This document shows, piece by piece, positions 1-12,780 of a DNA stretch of 64,000 bases (position 1 is its first letter; each line of letters begins with the position of its first letter). This DNA is from Eretmocerus hayati. Lineage: Eukaryota; Arthropoda; Insecta; Hymenoptera; Aphelinidae. A model generated the notes under the pieces. The model saw only the letters and a program-made list of their open reading frames with translations, had not been told where the DNA came from and made no database searches. The translations under genes were made by a program, and so were the position numbers. The stretch is from contig CM056742.1 of the NCBI GenBank assembly GCA_029851415.1, forward strand, positions 56,794,454-56,858,453, in the 5' to 3' direction.

Positions 1-53
1 AAGAAAGTTATTTTGGAAAAATTTCGTGGTGATGGTCTGGGTTGAGCACTCCG

Positions 54-305
54 TTATTGGTCATTACCACCGGTACCTTCATTATTACCATTACCTTCAC
101 GATCCTCGCGGTCACTATGTTGATTCCTATCCCGACCTTGTATGTTGTTATGGTTTGTATTCTGCGCGCTTTGACCGCCAAGTTCCGTGATAAATCCTTC
201 TCGTGCATCTTTGACTCGTGATGTTATCAATTTTACAACATCTGATCTTGTTGTAACTTCCACAGTTGCTGAATCAACCGACCAACGATTGAAAATCTCT
301 TGAAT
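54..305 (-). CDS. Possible 3' coding fragment, N/D/G-rich tail
   Basis: An open minus-strand frame encodes a stretch containing EIFNRWSVDSATVEVTTRS and ending in an Asn/Asp/Gly/Arg-rich low-complexity tail (HNNIQGRDRN, GNGNNEGTGGND). The frame opens just after an in-frame TAA near 305. No clear splice acceptor or ATG marks a true start. Composition is protein-like at the N-terminal half, so it could be the last exon of a gene or the end of a gag-like protein lying further along the minus strand. No family is recognised. Confidence is low because the frame is short and the tail is simple sequence. Confidence 0.2.
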   Translation of the reverse strand: MQEIFNRWSVDSATVEVTTRSDVVKLITSRVKDAREGFITELGGQSAQNTNHNNIQGRDRNQHSDREDREGNGNNEGTGGNDQ

Positions 306-422
306 TTTAACTTAAATTTCTACGCTCCTGTAGATTCAACTTCTGCTTCCTCAAAGAGAAAGGGTTGTATTCGTGACAAGAGATTTTTCCTTCAATTTTT
401 TCACTCAAATCCATTCTTTATT

Positions 423-870
423 CTAAAAATCTTCACTTGATGGGATTTGGCTTTAACCATTCTCTTCTCCTCGACGAAATCTTTCGGTTGTAGATCACCC
501 TTTTCTCTCCACCATCATCCACTCCACGCAAAACATTCATCTTTGTCCCTCACTGCCTGTGTCTGTGTGTGTGTGTGTGTCCGTATGAGCATCACTCTAT
601 CTCTTCAACACTTGGATCAATCCTTCTGAAATTTATGAGTCATAGAGGACCACCTCAGGATGTGTTGCACCAATTAACACCTCATTGTATCAAACAGTTC
701 ACGGCTTATGCGTCTTAAACAACAAAAATGAGGAGAATGTCAAAAATCCTATTATTTCATTTACACATATTCCTTCCCACAACTCTCATATAAAACTTCC
801 TGTCACTTAAGCATTCACTTTTCCTTCATTCTCTCTCACTTGGTTAATATGTATTCCCCATTTTTATTCG
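423..870. repeat. Copy of a ~0.5-kb dispersed repeat (family R1)
   Basis: This stretch shares long blocks with 3222-4600: the CGAAATCTT...GTAG(A/G)TCACCC block, a TGTGTGTG tract, and the block around CCTTCTGAAATTTATGAG followed by GAGGACCACCTCAGGATG. A CA/TG microsatellite (about 559-581) sits inside it. Family not recognised; no coding potential. Confidence 0.7.
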
Positions 871-2416
871 CTTTTATTGCACTCGGGCGGGCGGAGACAA
901 GATTTCTGTCGGGGAACTTTGTGTGAGGCGTGTCATTGACACACTTTGGTATAGTTGTGTTGGTGTCGAGGCTCTGAATGCTCTGATGCGCGATTTAACA
1001 TTGTGTAAACGCAAACGCGGCTTTGTGCGCAGGATCGAGGGGAGAGCATAGCGAGAACAGGGTATATATAGAAAGAGACAGATAGGCTGATGAGCTCAGC
1101 TGTGAGCAGAGCACATATATAGCACATTAGCCGATCAGCCGGAGATGCTAAGAGATCCTCGCTATCTCTCTAATTTGCGCATGATGAGTACGTAATAGTA
1201 CTTCAATAAATGATCATCAGTGATTACCGTGATTACGGTATAAAGGGCCATAAAGCAATGCTCTCGCCCGCCGGCCTGCGAAAATCACATACCCATAACC
1301 TCTACGATTCTTCAACCGCGTTATGTGATGCTGTTGCAGATTGCAGCTCAGTGCAGATATTTTGTGTTATGAAGTGATTTCATCAATGTGTTTCAGTTCT
1401 TGATCTATCCTGCGATGAATCTCATCTTCATCAATTTGTAGATAAATTTGTGAACAGTGTCAAAGCAATTGAGAAGAGTATTAGAAACAAATGTTCAGAC
1501 CAGTAGAATTACTGACAGGTGATTGATGGTTCTATATTTTGTCATATAGCTGTGAGGAGCTAAATTTTCTAGTACGCAATCAAGTTTTGTATACAGTGGA
1601 AAAATCAAGCGATAGTTTTGATCAAGTGCTAAAAGAGTGATGAATTGTATTTCATGAGACACTGTGTGTCACTTGATTAGTACCTGACATCAATCTCTCT
1701 CCTAAATGTTAATTAAGTATGCCATTGTTCAGAACTCCAGATTAGTGATCGAATAGACCATTTATGTTGTGAACAGTTGCAATAGTTCCATGCGTATCAA
1801 GTGCTGGTTCGTTTACACTCCTGAGGATGCTTTCTAACATTAACACATCCATTACAAAAATTTAGCAGTCATTTTCAACTAAATTCCACCACTCCAATGC
1901 TTTCTGTGTAGATGTTTACAATTCTGCAACACTAATACCAAAGTATTAGTGCGGTATCAGCAGGCATAGAGGGCTCAAGGATTATTCAGTTTCTTACAAG
2001 TATGAAGCATCGCTCGACTGATTAGAATTAGCAGATATCCCCATTCATGATTGAGCTCTGACTTGTAAAATATTATGGAATATTAATTGATAGAGATATA
2101 CTGATGTTGTCAATAAGCTATATACAACCTCCTGAATTTGATTTGCCAATAATTTGGCATTCATTACAAAGTTACCGGTTTGCTGTACATGACAAGAAGC
2201 ATAATTTGGGATCAACCGTGGCTGATCGCTCTACTCCTTACTGATCCATTGGTACTCTACAGCCCTTCTTATCCCAATACTTATGCAGGAATGAACACAT
2301 CTCTTCATTATAATCAGCCAGAGAAATTTCAAAGATTATCCAAATTTTTTGCCTGATATTAAATTTTTGGAATCATGGTCCATTTTAAATGATTAGGTAT
2401 GAACTAAAAATATGAA
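871..2416. other. Unassigned AT-rich DNA, no gene seen
   Basis: No ORF longer than about 65 codons, no recognisable protein, and no repeat matched elsewhere by eye. It contains one plausible core promoter, annotated separately, and many ATGATCA-like AT-rich motifs. Confidence 0.5.
1063..1100 (+). promoter_or_regulatory. Candidate TATA/Inr core promoter
   Basis: TATATATA at 1063-1070 is followed by TCAGC at 1096-1100, which resembles an arthropod initiator with +1 near 1098. Spacing is about 33-35 nt, slightly long. No coding region follows within reach, so this may be a chance match or a non-coding transcript start. Confidence 0.25.
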
Positions 2417-2825
2417 AATAAAATAATTAAAAAAAAATAATTTTAAAAATTCGCTTTTATGAACATAACAGCAACGTAAAATGTGAAAATGATCTTGAAT
2501 CTCCTTTCTGCATCTGTAGCATAGATGTTGGCTAAGTTTACTGACTTACATGCTCCAAGATATTCATGATTTTAGGAATAAATATGATAAAAGCGTGGGT
2601 TCCATCATGAAGACTACTGTTGATGAATCCAGTTGATAACCCACGCTTTTATCATATTTATTCCTAAAATCATGAATATCTTGGAGCATGTAAGTCAGTA
2701 AACTTAGCCAACATCTATGCTACAGATGCAGAAAGGAGATTCAAGATTATTTTCACATTTTGCGTTGCTGCTATGTTCATTAAAGCGAATTTTTAAAATT
2801 ATTTTTTTTTAATTATTTTATTATT
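2417..2825. repeat. Near-perfect ~185-bp inverted repeat (giant hairpin)
   Basis: The left arm (2417-2601) and right arm (2638-2825) are reverse complements with only a few mismatches or indels, separated by a 36-bp spacer. The centre of the stem is AAAGCGTGGGTT / AACCCACGCTTT, and the outer ends are A/T runs. Either strand of RNA would fold into a long double-stranded hairpin. No ORF lies inside. It directly abuts an R1 repeat copy on the right. Confidence 0.9.
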
Positions 2826-4690
2826 CATTTACATCATTCAAATCATAAATTCTTTACCATGTGAAACAAAACCACTTTTCATTTTTCCCTCATACATTCT
2901 TCCCCAATTCTGTATTAACCAATCGATCTATCAGGCCAACAGCAACATTTCATTAGCTGACTCTAAATTTCTTTAGGATGCCATTTTGAAAGATATTTTC
3001 CAAAAACTGTATTCAATTTCCACATTTTTATTTTTGAACACGCGTAAGTCGAAAACTGTTCAATAGAATCAGCTGCAAATCCTTCCAGCACATCTTTGGC
3101 TGGTCACTATGACTCATGAAAATTTCAGAAGGATCGATCGGATGGTTTAGGAGGAACCGTAAACGAAGAGTAATGAAATGCGACTCAGAATTACTTCAAT
3201 TTTCACTAAAATCCATTTTTGATTCTAAAAATCTACACGCAATGGAATTCAGCCTTAACCGTTCTGTTCTCCTCGCCGAAATCTTCAAATTGTAGGTCAC
3301 CCTTTCCGCTCCACGATCAAAAACTAACCCAAAATTTTGCTTTTCCAAAGACAAATCATTTTCGTGACGAGACATTTTATTTCAATCTCTTCACACAAAT
3401 CTATTTTTTATTCTAAAAGTCTACACTTAATGGTATTCAGCCTCAACCATTCTCTCCTCCTCGCCGAAATCTTCCTATTGTAGGTCACCCTATTCCCTCC
3501 ACGATCACCCCCTCCACGCAAAACATTCATCTTTGTCCCTCACTGTCTGTGTCTGTGTGCGTGTGTGTCCGTGTGAGCATCACTCCATCTCTTCAACACT
3601 TTGATCAATCCTTCTGAAATTTCATGAAATATAGAGGACCACCTCAGGATGAGTTGCACCAATTCACACCTCATTGTATCGAACAGTTCACGACTTATGC
3701 TCCCTAAAGAACAAAAATGAGAATAATGTCAAAAATCCTATTTTTTCATTTACAAATATTCCTTCCCACAGCTCCCATATCATACTCTCTGTTACTTAAA
3801 CAATCATTTTTTGTCTATTTTTTCTCACTTGTTTACCGTGTATTTCCCATTTTTATTCATTCACATCATTCAAATCATAAATTCTCCACCATGTGAAACA
3901 AAACCCTTTTTATTTTCTCCTCATACATTTTTACCAGATTCTGTATCAACCAATCGATCTATCATGCCAATATCAACATTCTATCACATTCTAAATTTTC
4001 TCAAGAACTCATTTCAGAAGATATTTCTCGAAAACTGAATTCAATTTCTATACTCCAATTTTAAAGACGCATAGGTCGAAAACTGTTGACTCCGATCGAT
4101 CCTTCTGGAATTTTTATGAGTGACAAAAGACCACCTCAAGGTGTGTTGCACGAATTGACACCTCATTATATCAAACAGGTCACGACTTATGCGTCTTGAA
4201 CAATAAAAATGAGTAAAATATTGACAATTCTATTATTTCATTTACAGATATGTCCTCCCACAACTTTCATATCAAACTTTCTGTCACTTGAACACTCATT
4301 TATTGTCCATTCTCCCTCACTTGGTTAACGTGTATTTCCTATTTTTATTCATTTACATGATTCAAATCATGAATTCTTCATCATGTGAATCAAAACCACT
4401 TCTTATTCCTTCCTCATATGTAATTTCTACCAAATTCTGTATTAACCAATTGATCTATCATGCCCATATGAACATTGTATCCGCTTACTCTAAATTTTCT
4501 TAGGAACTCATTTCAAAAGATATTCTCCAAAAACTGAATTCAATTTTTATATTTCTATTTTGAAAGACGCATCAGTCAAAAACTGTTTCATAGAATCAGG
4601 TGTAGATCCTTTCAGCTCATCTTTGCCTTGTCGTCTATCACTCATAATGGAAATCATTACTCAAGTCTCGCGAAAATTGATATTCGTTAG
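2826..4690. repeat. Degenerate tandem/dispersed R1 repeat array
   Basis: Several diverged copies of the unit seen at 423-870. GTAGGTCACCC blocks lie at about 3292 and 3480. ACCACCTCAGG/AAGG blocks lie at about 3640 and 4130. Blocks beginning TTCAAATCAT follow at about 2838, 3868 and 4362. The larger period is roughly 490 bp. A copy of the CCTTCTGAAATTT block near 3106 is in inverted orientation (ATTTCAGAAGG). Small ORFs here reflect the repeats and are not considered genes. Confidence 0.65.
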
Positions 4691-7207
4691 TAAATGCATA
4701 CGTATAAATTTTACTTGAATATATGATCAAATTTTGCCATGAGAAAGCATTCTGCTAATCTCTTTCAGCAGCGTTCTTATCGTCCTTCATTCTATTTCGA
4801 ATCAAAACCTGATCTTATCTGCATCCAAAAAACATTTTCCAAGCTCTGAAGGCTGTCTGGAAAATCGTCCAATATTCGCGTATACATAATGACGCTTCAA
4901 GGGATTCAAGTCTCCTCTCATGTTGTAATGAATTAACTCAATTTGTTCTCACAACTTGCTGTTGCACTTCTATTCTATTAAAAGAAATAATTCTTGTAAA
5001 CTTTGGTTCGGTGAACTTGAAAACGTGAGGTTACAAAACTTCACTGTTCGTGTGAGATTTTGACCTTTACTTTCAACAACGTTCCTGTAATCTTGAATAT
5101 TGCGTGTTTACATTGTGACTCGGGCGCGCGCTTGTGTGTATTGAACTACTAACGTGTATTCGTCTCGCATTGGTTGCGGTGCTTGGTCGATGTCCGGTGT
5201 CCAAATCACGCGCAACTGGCCGCTGAGTCCCGGCAAAGAGGGTCTCGAATTGTCTCTATGATTTTGATTGTTTGCGCCATATTATTTAACTCATTCACTT
5301 TGTGACACGGGCCTCGGGATTCATACTCTTCTTCAAATAACGCTCGCTGCAATTGTACTCGCAAAATTTGACTACGACACTTAGGTTTGCTAGACTATAG
5401 GGCAGTATTGATATATATTGTGTATATCATGAAAAACCTCTGTATGCGTCTCATTATATTACTCTATGGGCGCGCTCACTCATACGTTTTCCTGAATTCA
5501 CACTGTGTGCTCAAAAATGTTTTCTGGAATTATTGAATTTTTCTCATCTTCGCAACTCGCGGAATTTCTCCAGCTATCTGCGATTTGAATCGGGATCGTG
5601 TACGATGTACCATTTTCTCTTGTATCACACTAAATTGACTCGATGTATCGAAAAGATTTTCCTACTACGTTGCGCGTCTCGCGTCGGGGTAACGGTCCTC
5701 AATTTTGTGGATTTGATTGCGCTTTTGCTAATTGCCTAACTTAGGCAACTCTTCAGAATTATTTTGTGCATACAATATCATCATCTTACTCTACTTTATA
5801 TAAAATTGAACGCTCGTTGTGACTGTTCGCTCGAAGCTGTGAAAAAATCTCTATTAATCTATTCTGTTTGTTTCCTATTTGATTCAAAGCTACTACCATC
5901 TATTGTTTGAGTTTCTCTCGTTACATTCTCCCCGCGCGCGTCTACGCAACGGTTGCGCACGAGATCCAAACGATCCGTCGCGTGGCAACGATAATTCATC
6001 TAGAACTTTGTCTATTTTCACTTTGTCTCTATTATCCAGGGAATCATCCAAAATGTGGCTATTCCACTCTGTTTCCGCCATTTTGGAATTTTCGCTATTT
6101 CATATCACTTTTTCAAAATAACAAAATTAATTTCCATTCTCCTACTATCATCCTTCATATTATTTTAGTCTTGCTTCTTCAAAAAAAAAAAAATTATCCT
6201 ATACTCCCACTTTTCCACAATAAGAAAAATTTTCAGACGGGCCAAAAATCATCGTTATTCACTCAAAATTTCATTTTAGTAACATCACGCGTGTTAAATT
6301 TACGCATTTATGAATGTGCCATACTGTTGCAAAAATTCTCATTGCTTATAAAAAATTGGTCTGACGCAAGCGTGAAAACTCATCGAAGTCCTGCTTGAAA
6401 TATATATATGTATATGCGTCTCTCATTTTGACACTCAAAGACTCTATTTGGCTGTTAAAATTCAACATTCATCCATAGCATAGCAACAAAAAAATCTTCT
6501 TTTGACCTGTGTTGACCCTTGCGGAACTTGGCTACACGCACATCACGCGATTCTTATGTTTACGCGCGAGGTACCTGACTCTTTCTTTCGCCGGCTCTGC
6601 TTGGCCTTGGCGCGCTTTCTATCAATCTCATGTCTCAAAATTTTATTCGTTTCATAATGATTTTATCAAATTTCAACTAACAATTTACTACTTTACTTTA
6701 TGAAGAATTATTATTGGGCTCATATTGGGGTGGATTTTAATTACTGTGCTCTTTTTCATTTTATGAACAATTTTACGAATGATAACGAGCTCCTTTGCTC
6801 CGGAATTTACGCGCGAAACACGCTACATTGAATTTCAAAGCACAATAATTAAATAAACATTGGGTGCCGATGCGATAGAGTGCTGAGCCTACTTAAATAT
6901 TGGATATATTCAACACTGATGTCACTTGCATCATATTCCGGATGAGATAGGGTATTATCGGGATTCATAATTTATAGCTATATTCATGTCTAAGCAATGA
7001 CTTTAATCGAGACACAAGATTTATTATTCTCTGTGGTCCACTTCTCCGTGGACTTCGATTGTTTATCACTGATGAAATCGAATAAATAGAGATTCAATAC
7101 AAAAGATATACAACATCACGCATTTCATCACACGCGTGTTCTGACGATGAAGTTATCGCAAAATAATTCTAAGTTGAGATACGCGTGAGAGTTATCGCGC
7201 GGGAGGG
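4691..7207. other. Unassigned region, no gene seen
   Basis: AT-rich DNA with scattered CpG-rich patches (for example CCCCGCGCGCG near 5930). The block GAGAAAGC(A/T)TTCTGCTAATC at about 4741 recurs near 47698, so a dispersed repeat reaches in here. The longest open frame (5907-6398, 163 codons) has no recognisable motif, is rich in Phe/Ile/Leu from AT-rich codons, and is treated as spurious. Confidence 0.45.
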
Positions 7208-8113
7208 TACGGAAGCGCCTACGAGCCAACCCTCCCGCATGCCAGCAGGTGCCCCACTCTCACCCACTCTATACACGCACCGCGTGTCATGTATGTCACG
7301 CGACTGACGTACCGCACGTAACGCACATGATGCACCGCATATCACGCACATACCGCAACGCATGTCATGCGCGTACCACACCGCATGTCATGCACGTACT
7401 GCACTGCATGTGCTGCATATTGCACGCGGCCGAGTTGCGATGTATGTCATGCATGCCATGTGTGAAATTGTTGCGCTTGCGCCGCTAAATGTTTTTGGTA
7501 TGTCGGGTATTATTATCACATTCTACGATAAACGGATTTACATCATTCTTGATCTCTGCCATGAGATGATATTGCGTGGAATAACAGGTTTCTACATTTA
7601 ATATCAGGCCAGGAATCGTAATCGCCCCACCAGGACATAGTCTGTGAATTACGACCTGCGCGTCATTGTTTCTTATCAAAAAAAATTCTCATCAAAATAT
7701 CCGTGTACCGTTCATCCCTTTCGATTCATTAGAATTTATATGATCTCAGCTTCCTACATTCAAATTCTCATCCCCGTGAATGACATTTCCATCCCGGAAG
7801 CATATTCCGTTTTTTTTTTAATACGTAGGTCCAACACCGAATCTTCTCTACGATATTCAGCCTAAATGATGGATCCAGCGATTCGTTCATTGAATGCAAT
7901 TATGGAACTCGTAGTCGAAAACACGTCTCTGAGCAGAGCAGGAATCGCGTCTTCACTTTGAGTATCATGAACTAGTGTATCTCGTGCGCAAACCGCTTAG
8001 CCAACATGATATCAGTACTTTCGTGAGAGGAGGACACGTTTTCTGCCAAGGCTTCTCTCACATAATTTGTCTTATGCCACGGTGGTTCTCAAAAGGCTGG
8101 GAAGTTGGAGGTT
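7208..8113. repeat. Left inverted arm of foldback element I
   Basis: Pairs with 10959-11997. It includes about four copies of the 23-bp CGCATGTCATGCGCGTACC-like minisatellite at about 7324-7412, then unique arm sequence to 8113. Short ORFs in both arms encode mirror-image peptides and are by-products of the inverted repeat. Confidence 0.8.
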
Positions 8114-8194
8114 TGAGGTTAAGGTAAAGGAGATTAAGGTTGAATTGATAAAATTCTGAATGACTCTTAAGGGGATGTCAAAGTCGAATTTGTT

Positions 8195-9010
8195 CAATTG
8201 TGATCTTCAAAAGTTGATTGTGGGGGCAATATTCACTCAATTCACTCGATTCTTTCTTTAAACGATAGATCTGAAGACTTAGCAGGGCTTTTTGGAAGCA
8301 CTTTTTTGATTTATCTCTTAGATTACGTGGGAAAAATCAAATAAGTAGCGATTTGGAGTGTCGGTAAAGTGCAGATTCCTCAATTCAATTGTAATCTTCA
8401 AAAGTTGATTGTGGAGGCTATATTCACTCAAATCACTCGTTTCTCTCCTTAACTGATAGATCTGAAGCTGTAGCAGGGCTTCTTGGAAGCACTTTTTTCA
8501 TATATCTCGTAGATTTTGTAGAAATAATTAAATAAGTAAGGATTTGGAGTTTCGGTAAAAGTTGACTTTCACATGTCCTTAAAACAATCCTGATGTCTGG
8601 AATACTCCACTGTAAGACTCACAACGAGTGGAGCAATCACTGGTATTATTCTCCAAGAATTATCCAATCGGTAAGCTTAGTAAGGCTTCAGACGGTGAAA
8701 AACCTGATGGAGGAACTAGCAATTTGGTACTTATCCTGGGTATATATAATTTGCAACGACTTGAAAAATTATTCTGATTCTCGGAACAGAGCATTAATAT
8801 GCTGAAACACGAGTGGTCCATATCCTGGCGTGATTCTCTGGCAATTGTGTAATCCGCAAGTTGTGCAAGGCTCCAGAATCTCGAAAATCTATGAGCAAAA
8901 CTTGCGTTTGGCTGCTCGCTTTGGATCTCTTAATATTCAAACTCTCAAACAAATTCGAAATTTATCCGAATTTACGGAATATCCTCTCTTGGTGTTTGGA
9001 AAGCTGAAGA
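8195..9010. repeat. ~185-190-bp degenerate tandem repeat in the loop of element I
   Basis: Two well-matched units begin at 8195 and 8386 (CAATTGT(G/A)ATCTTCAAAAG), a period of 191 bp. Two more diverged units around 8625 and 8807 share the GAGTGG...GATTCTC(C/T) layout. The unit has no obvious link to the 178-bp monomers at 16-26 kb. Confidence 0.6.
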
Positions 9011-10958
9011 GGAATTGATGTGATGACTTCTAAAAGTTGTTCAATTGAGACTCTGTGCAAAGCTCGGGTCGCTTGTACTGGGGGAATCGAACTTGTTTTT
9101 GGATAATCTTTTTCCGCCCTTGAAAAAAGGGCGGAACTTCTTTAGGCTCGGGTCTAAAAAGGTCATTCAAAATGCGAAAACCATCGTTTGCGCCCTTGTA
9201 TCATAATACACTATTAGAGCACAGAGGAGGCTGTTGTGTTGAACAACGTGTTTCTGTTCGGTGTTGGGAGTGCGATGTGTTTGAAAAGTATAGCACTGGA
9301 GGCTGAAGTTCCAGCACACCTCACAATACACCGCTTTCCCGACGTGACGATAAAAAAACTCCCCTGACACCTCTGTTACACGCATAATCCGAGACCCATG
9401 AGATTCGAATCACCTGTAGTCACCGAACGACAGTTATAACGGAAAAATCAAGTTTCTCTATGTTTCCTTGTAAATAAAAAAAAGGCCATGGTTGATGCGC
9501 AAGCTTATCAGCTGCAAATTTAGTTCAAAAAACTATTTCGCATTTCTTATCTACATAGGTACTTAACCACTCATCTTGGATTTGCCAAGTTTTTGATCCC
9601 AGACAAGTTCAAGCATTCGCAAACTAATACCGATGGTCACCTATTCGGATCCGAATCGCGAAAGAGAAGCATGACCGAGGTTTTCAACCAGAAAGGTTCG
9701 CGTGGCCACCACTGACATTTTTTCTATTTGATTGCAAGGAAACACAAAGAAACTCGTCTCTCTGGTCCAAAAAATATCGTTCGGACTACCTGCCAATCTC
9801 ATGGGTCCTCTATGTTATAATAGTGATAATGAGTCAGAATATTTTCTACGCGACCAAGACGTGGCGGATCCGGACGGCCGGTCATCCATCCGGAATCCGG
9901 ATACAGTTACCGCCGAAACGTTGCTTAATCTCAAGTTCCGAGCGATTAGACTCAAAATTCAATCATTGGTTAAAAACGCAACCACCTACATGAAAGCTTA
10001 ATTAAACCGACTAGTTGAAAATTGAACCAGCTAGTTGAAATGTTGATGAAATATTCAACATTTCATTTACATTGTATTCACGCGGGAGTTCGCGGTTGTC
10101 CGATCAAGTGTCTGTATATATGGAGCCGGGCATGAAGATATTGATATATAATGTGCATCTCATTGCGATAACGTGTCATCGTTGAAATAACTTTCACTTG
10201 TCACAAGTTGCAAGATTTTGGAAAAAGAGGTCTTTCATCAAAAGTGTGCATGCATCACGATGGGTGTGAAAGGCGGAAAATCCGGAGGTTTGGTGGAAAA
10301 AATCCCTGAGGTGAGATGTGATTTGAGGTAAGTCCAGGATCATTTCGCGATAAAAACCATAGTTTTTTCGTCGCTGGATTTTAAAATAAAATCATCTTTT
10401 CGATTTTCCCACTTCCGATGATAAGGTAAAACTTGCCTATATCACCGTTTCTCATCTCTTTCGTGGTTTTTTCGTTATAATTGGAGAGGGATAACTTTTA
10501 TCGAGGAATGCGTGATACTTTTCTGTAAATCTTCTAAAAATCAACGAGATAGTGTGCTCACATGGGTGGAAAAATTGGACCACCTTTGGGTAATTGAAAA
10601 AACTTCAGGAAAGATTGCAAGGATCTACGAAGTTCCAGGGATCTCTTCCATTCATCTGAAAATCTCTTACTGGCTGTTTCTTTTTTCTGAATTATTGTGT
10701 ACAGATCATCTTGTAGATTTTCAAAAGATCTACAAAAAGGTGCATTTTTCGATCAATGTTATCCCTCCCGAACTTATGATGGGAAAACCTCAAAAAAGAT
10801 GAAAAACTACGATGTAGGCAATATTTCACCGATCATTCATAACAGAAAAATCGAAAAAAAGAATTTATTTGGAAAACCGCCGATAAACTTTAATTCTTTA
10901 TGATATATGATCTTGGGCGTACCTAGAGTCATACCCCGCATCAACATTTTTTTTCTGA
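9011..10958. other. Rest of the loop of element I, no gene recognised
   Basis: The longest frames here are 89-103 codons without motifs. TCTGTATATATGG near 10110 resembles a TATA box. A transposase gene, if one ever existed, is not visible. Confidence 0.45.
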
Positions 10959-11997
10959 ACCTCCAACTTCCCAGCCTTTTGAGAACCACCGTGGCATGAG
11001 ACAAATTATGTGAGAGAAGCCTTGGCAGAAAACGTGTCCTCCTCTCACGAAAGTACTGATATCATGTTGGCGGTTTGCGCACGAGATACACTAGTTCATG
11101 ATACTCAAAGTGAAGACGCGATTCCTGCTCTGCTCAAAGACGTGTTTTCGACTACGAGTTCCACAATTGCATTCAATGAACGAATCGCTGGATCCATCAT
11201 TCAGGCTGAATATCGTAGAGAAGATTCGGTGTTGGACCTACGTATTAAAGAAAAAAACGGAATATGCTTCCGGGATGGAAATGTCATTCACGGGGATGAG
11301 AATTTGAATGTAGGAAGCTGAGATTCTATAAATTCTAATGAATCGAAATGGATGAACGGTACACGGATATTTTGATGAGAATCTATTTTAATAAGAAACA
11401 ATGACGCGCAGGTCGTAATTCACAGATTATATCCTGGTGGGGCGATTACGATTCCTGTCCTGATATTAAATGTAGAAACCTGTTATTTCACGCAATATCA
11501 TCTCATGGCAGGGATCAAGAATGATGTAAATCCGTTTATCGTAGAATGTAATAATAATACCCGACATACGAAAAACTTTTAGCGGCGCAAGCGCAACAAT
11601 TTCACACATGGCATGCATGACATACATCGCAACTAGACGGCGTGCAATATGCAGCACATGCAGTGCAGTACGCGCATGACATGCGGTGTGGTACGCGCAT
11701 GACATGCTGTGTGGTACGCGCATGACATGCGGTGTAGTACGCGCATGACATGCGTTGCGGTACGAGCATGACATGCGTTGCGGTATGTGCGTGATATGCG
11801 GTGCGGTATGTGCGTGATATGCGGTGCGGTATGTGCGTGATATGCGGTGCGGTATGTGCGTGATATGTGGTGCATCATGTGCGTTACGTGCGGTACGTCA
11901 GTCGCGTGACATACATGACACGCGGTGCGTGTATAGAGTGGATGAGAGTGGGGCACCTGCGGGCATGCGGGTGGGGTGGCTCGTAGGCGCTTCCGTA
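10959..11997. repeat. Right inverted arm of element I with expanded 23-bp minisatellite
   Basis: Reverse complement of 7208-8113. From about 11652 to 11883 it carries roughly ten tandem 23-bp units (TACGCGCATGACATGCGGTG type), drifting to TATGTGCGTGATATGCGGTG at the outer side. The left arm has about four. The expansion accounts for the ~130-bp length difference between the arms. Confidence 0.8.
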
Positions 11998-12400
11998 GGA
12001 GGGAGAGAGAGAGAGAGACTCGCCACACATGCTCTGCATACCACGCAGGCCGGCGCCACGGCACCGGGACGACATATCCCAGGATGTGCTATTCGCAGGC
12101 CTGATTCCTGGGCTCGATCCGGGCGGCTAACCAGCTGCTTCTCGTCGATGGCTTCTCTTCTGCTTACACACACACACACATGGCCTACGATCGGGGCCAG
12201 GATCGGGTCACTCACACATATGCACGTCGCGAATATTATACGATCCGTCGGCACATCACGGCCGCTCGCGATGATGCCTCAACCCAAGCTATTCATCATG
12301 CATCGATAACGAGAACGACAGCTGTCCCTTTGCTCTCTTTCTTCTCTCTCTCCCATCTCTCCCCACTAATCACCTGTTCTCATATTCGGCTATGACTTCG
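11998..12400. other. GC-richer spacer between the two foldback systems
   Basis: Contains (GA)n at about 12001-12018 and (CA)n at about 12166-12180. No supported gene. The overlapping ORFs on both strands here extend out of the minisatellite arm and lack motifs. Confidence 0.4.
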
Positions 12401-12780
12401 ACTCGCGTGTGGCGATTCACCTCGTCACAGCGTGATTACTCGTGTCCGCCCATCTACCCGTTTACCACTCGTAAGACTCGATTTCGGCTTTTTAAGAAGA
12501 AGGTGATCACAAGGTGATCACCCGTATCTCCCCGTATCCCCTCACATGACCCGTGTGACTCGACTTCGGCCAGCTTACCAGAAGGGGGATCACCCGTATC
12601 TGCCCGTCTTCCTGCTCACCACCCGTGAGACTCTATTCTGGCCGCACGTGCATAAGCGTGATCACCCTTGTGACTCGATTCCGGCCAGGTTGGTCAGGCA
12701 TCGGTTACTCGTGCCCACCCGTCTTCCTACCGTCACCCGTGTGTCTCGATTTCGTTCAGATCTCCGTGGGAGTTAGCATC
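12400..12780. repeat. ~72-bp minisatellite, left copy
   Basis: Recurrent ACTCGA(T/C)TTCGGCC and GATCACCCGTAT blocks with roughly 72-bp spacing, in inverted orientation relative to the array at 26800-27570. About five copies remain. Confidence 0.7.

Larger units (their letters stand above)
7208..11997. mobile_element. Foldback-like element I (long inverted arms, ~4.8 kb)
   Basis: Inverted arms 7208-8113 and 10959-11997 enclose a 2.85-kb loop. The termini read TACGGAAGCGCC... and ...GGCGCTTCCGTA. GGAGGG occurs immediately outside both ends (7202-7207 and 11998-12003), a possible 6-bp target-site duplication. Inner arm borders are GGCTGGGAAGTTGGAGGTT and its reverse complement. The arms contain a 23-bp minisatellite whose copy number differs (right longer), which explains their unequal length. 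No transposase is recognisable in the loop, so this looks non-autonomous. Long arms with internal tandem repeats are typical of foldback-type DNA transposons; superfamily not determined. Confidence 0.65.

Noticed and set aside
5907..6398. 163-codon plus-strand ORF
   Set aside because: Low-complexity, Phe/Ile-rich, no motif, no splice context; overlapped by other frames.
11633..12309. Cys/His-rich ORFs (for example repeated HARTTPHVMRV) that resemble zinc-finger proteins
   Set aside because: They are the 23-bp minisatellite read in frame; no real zinc-finger spacing and they mirror the other arm.
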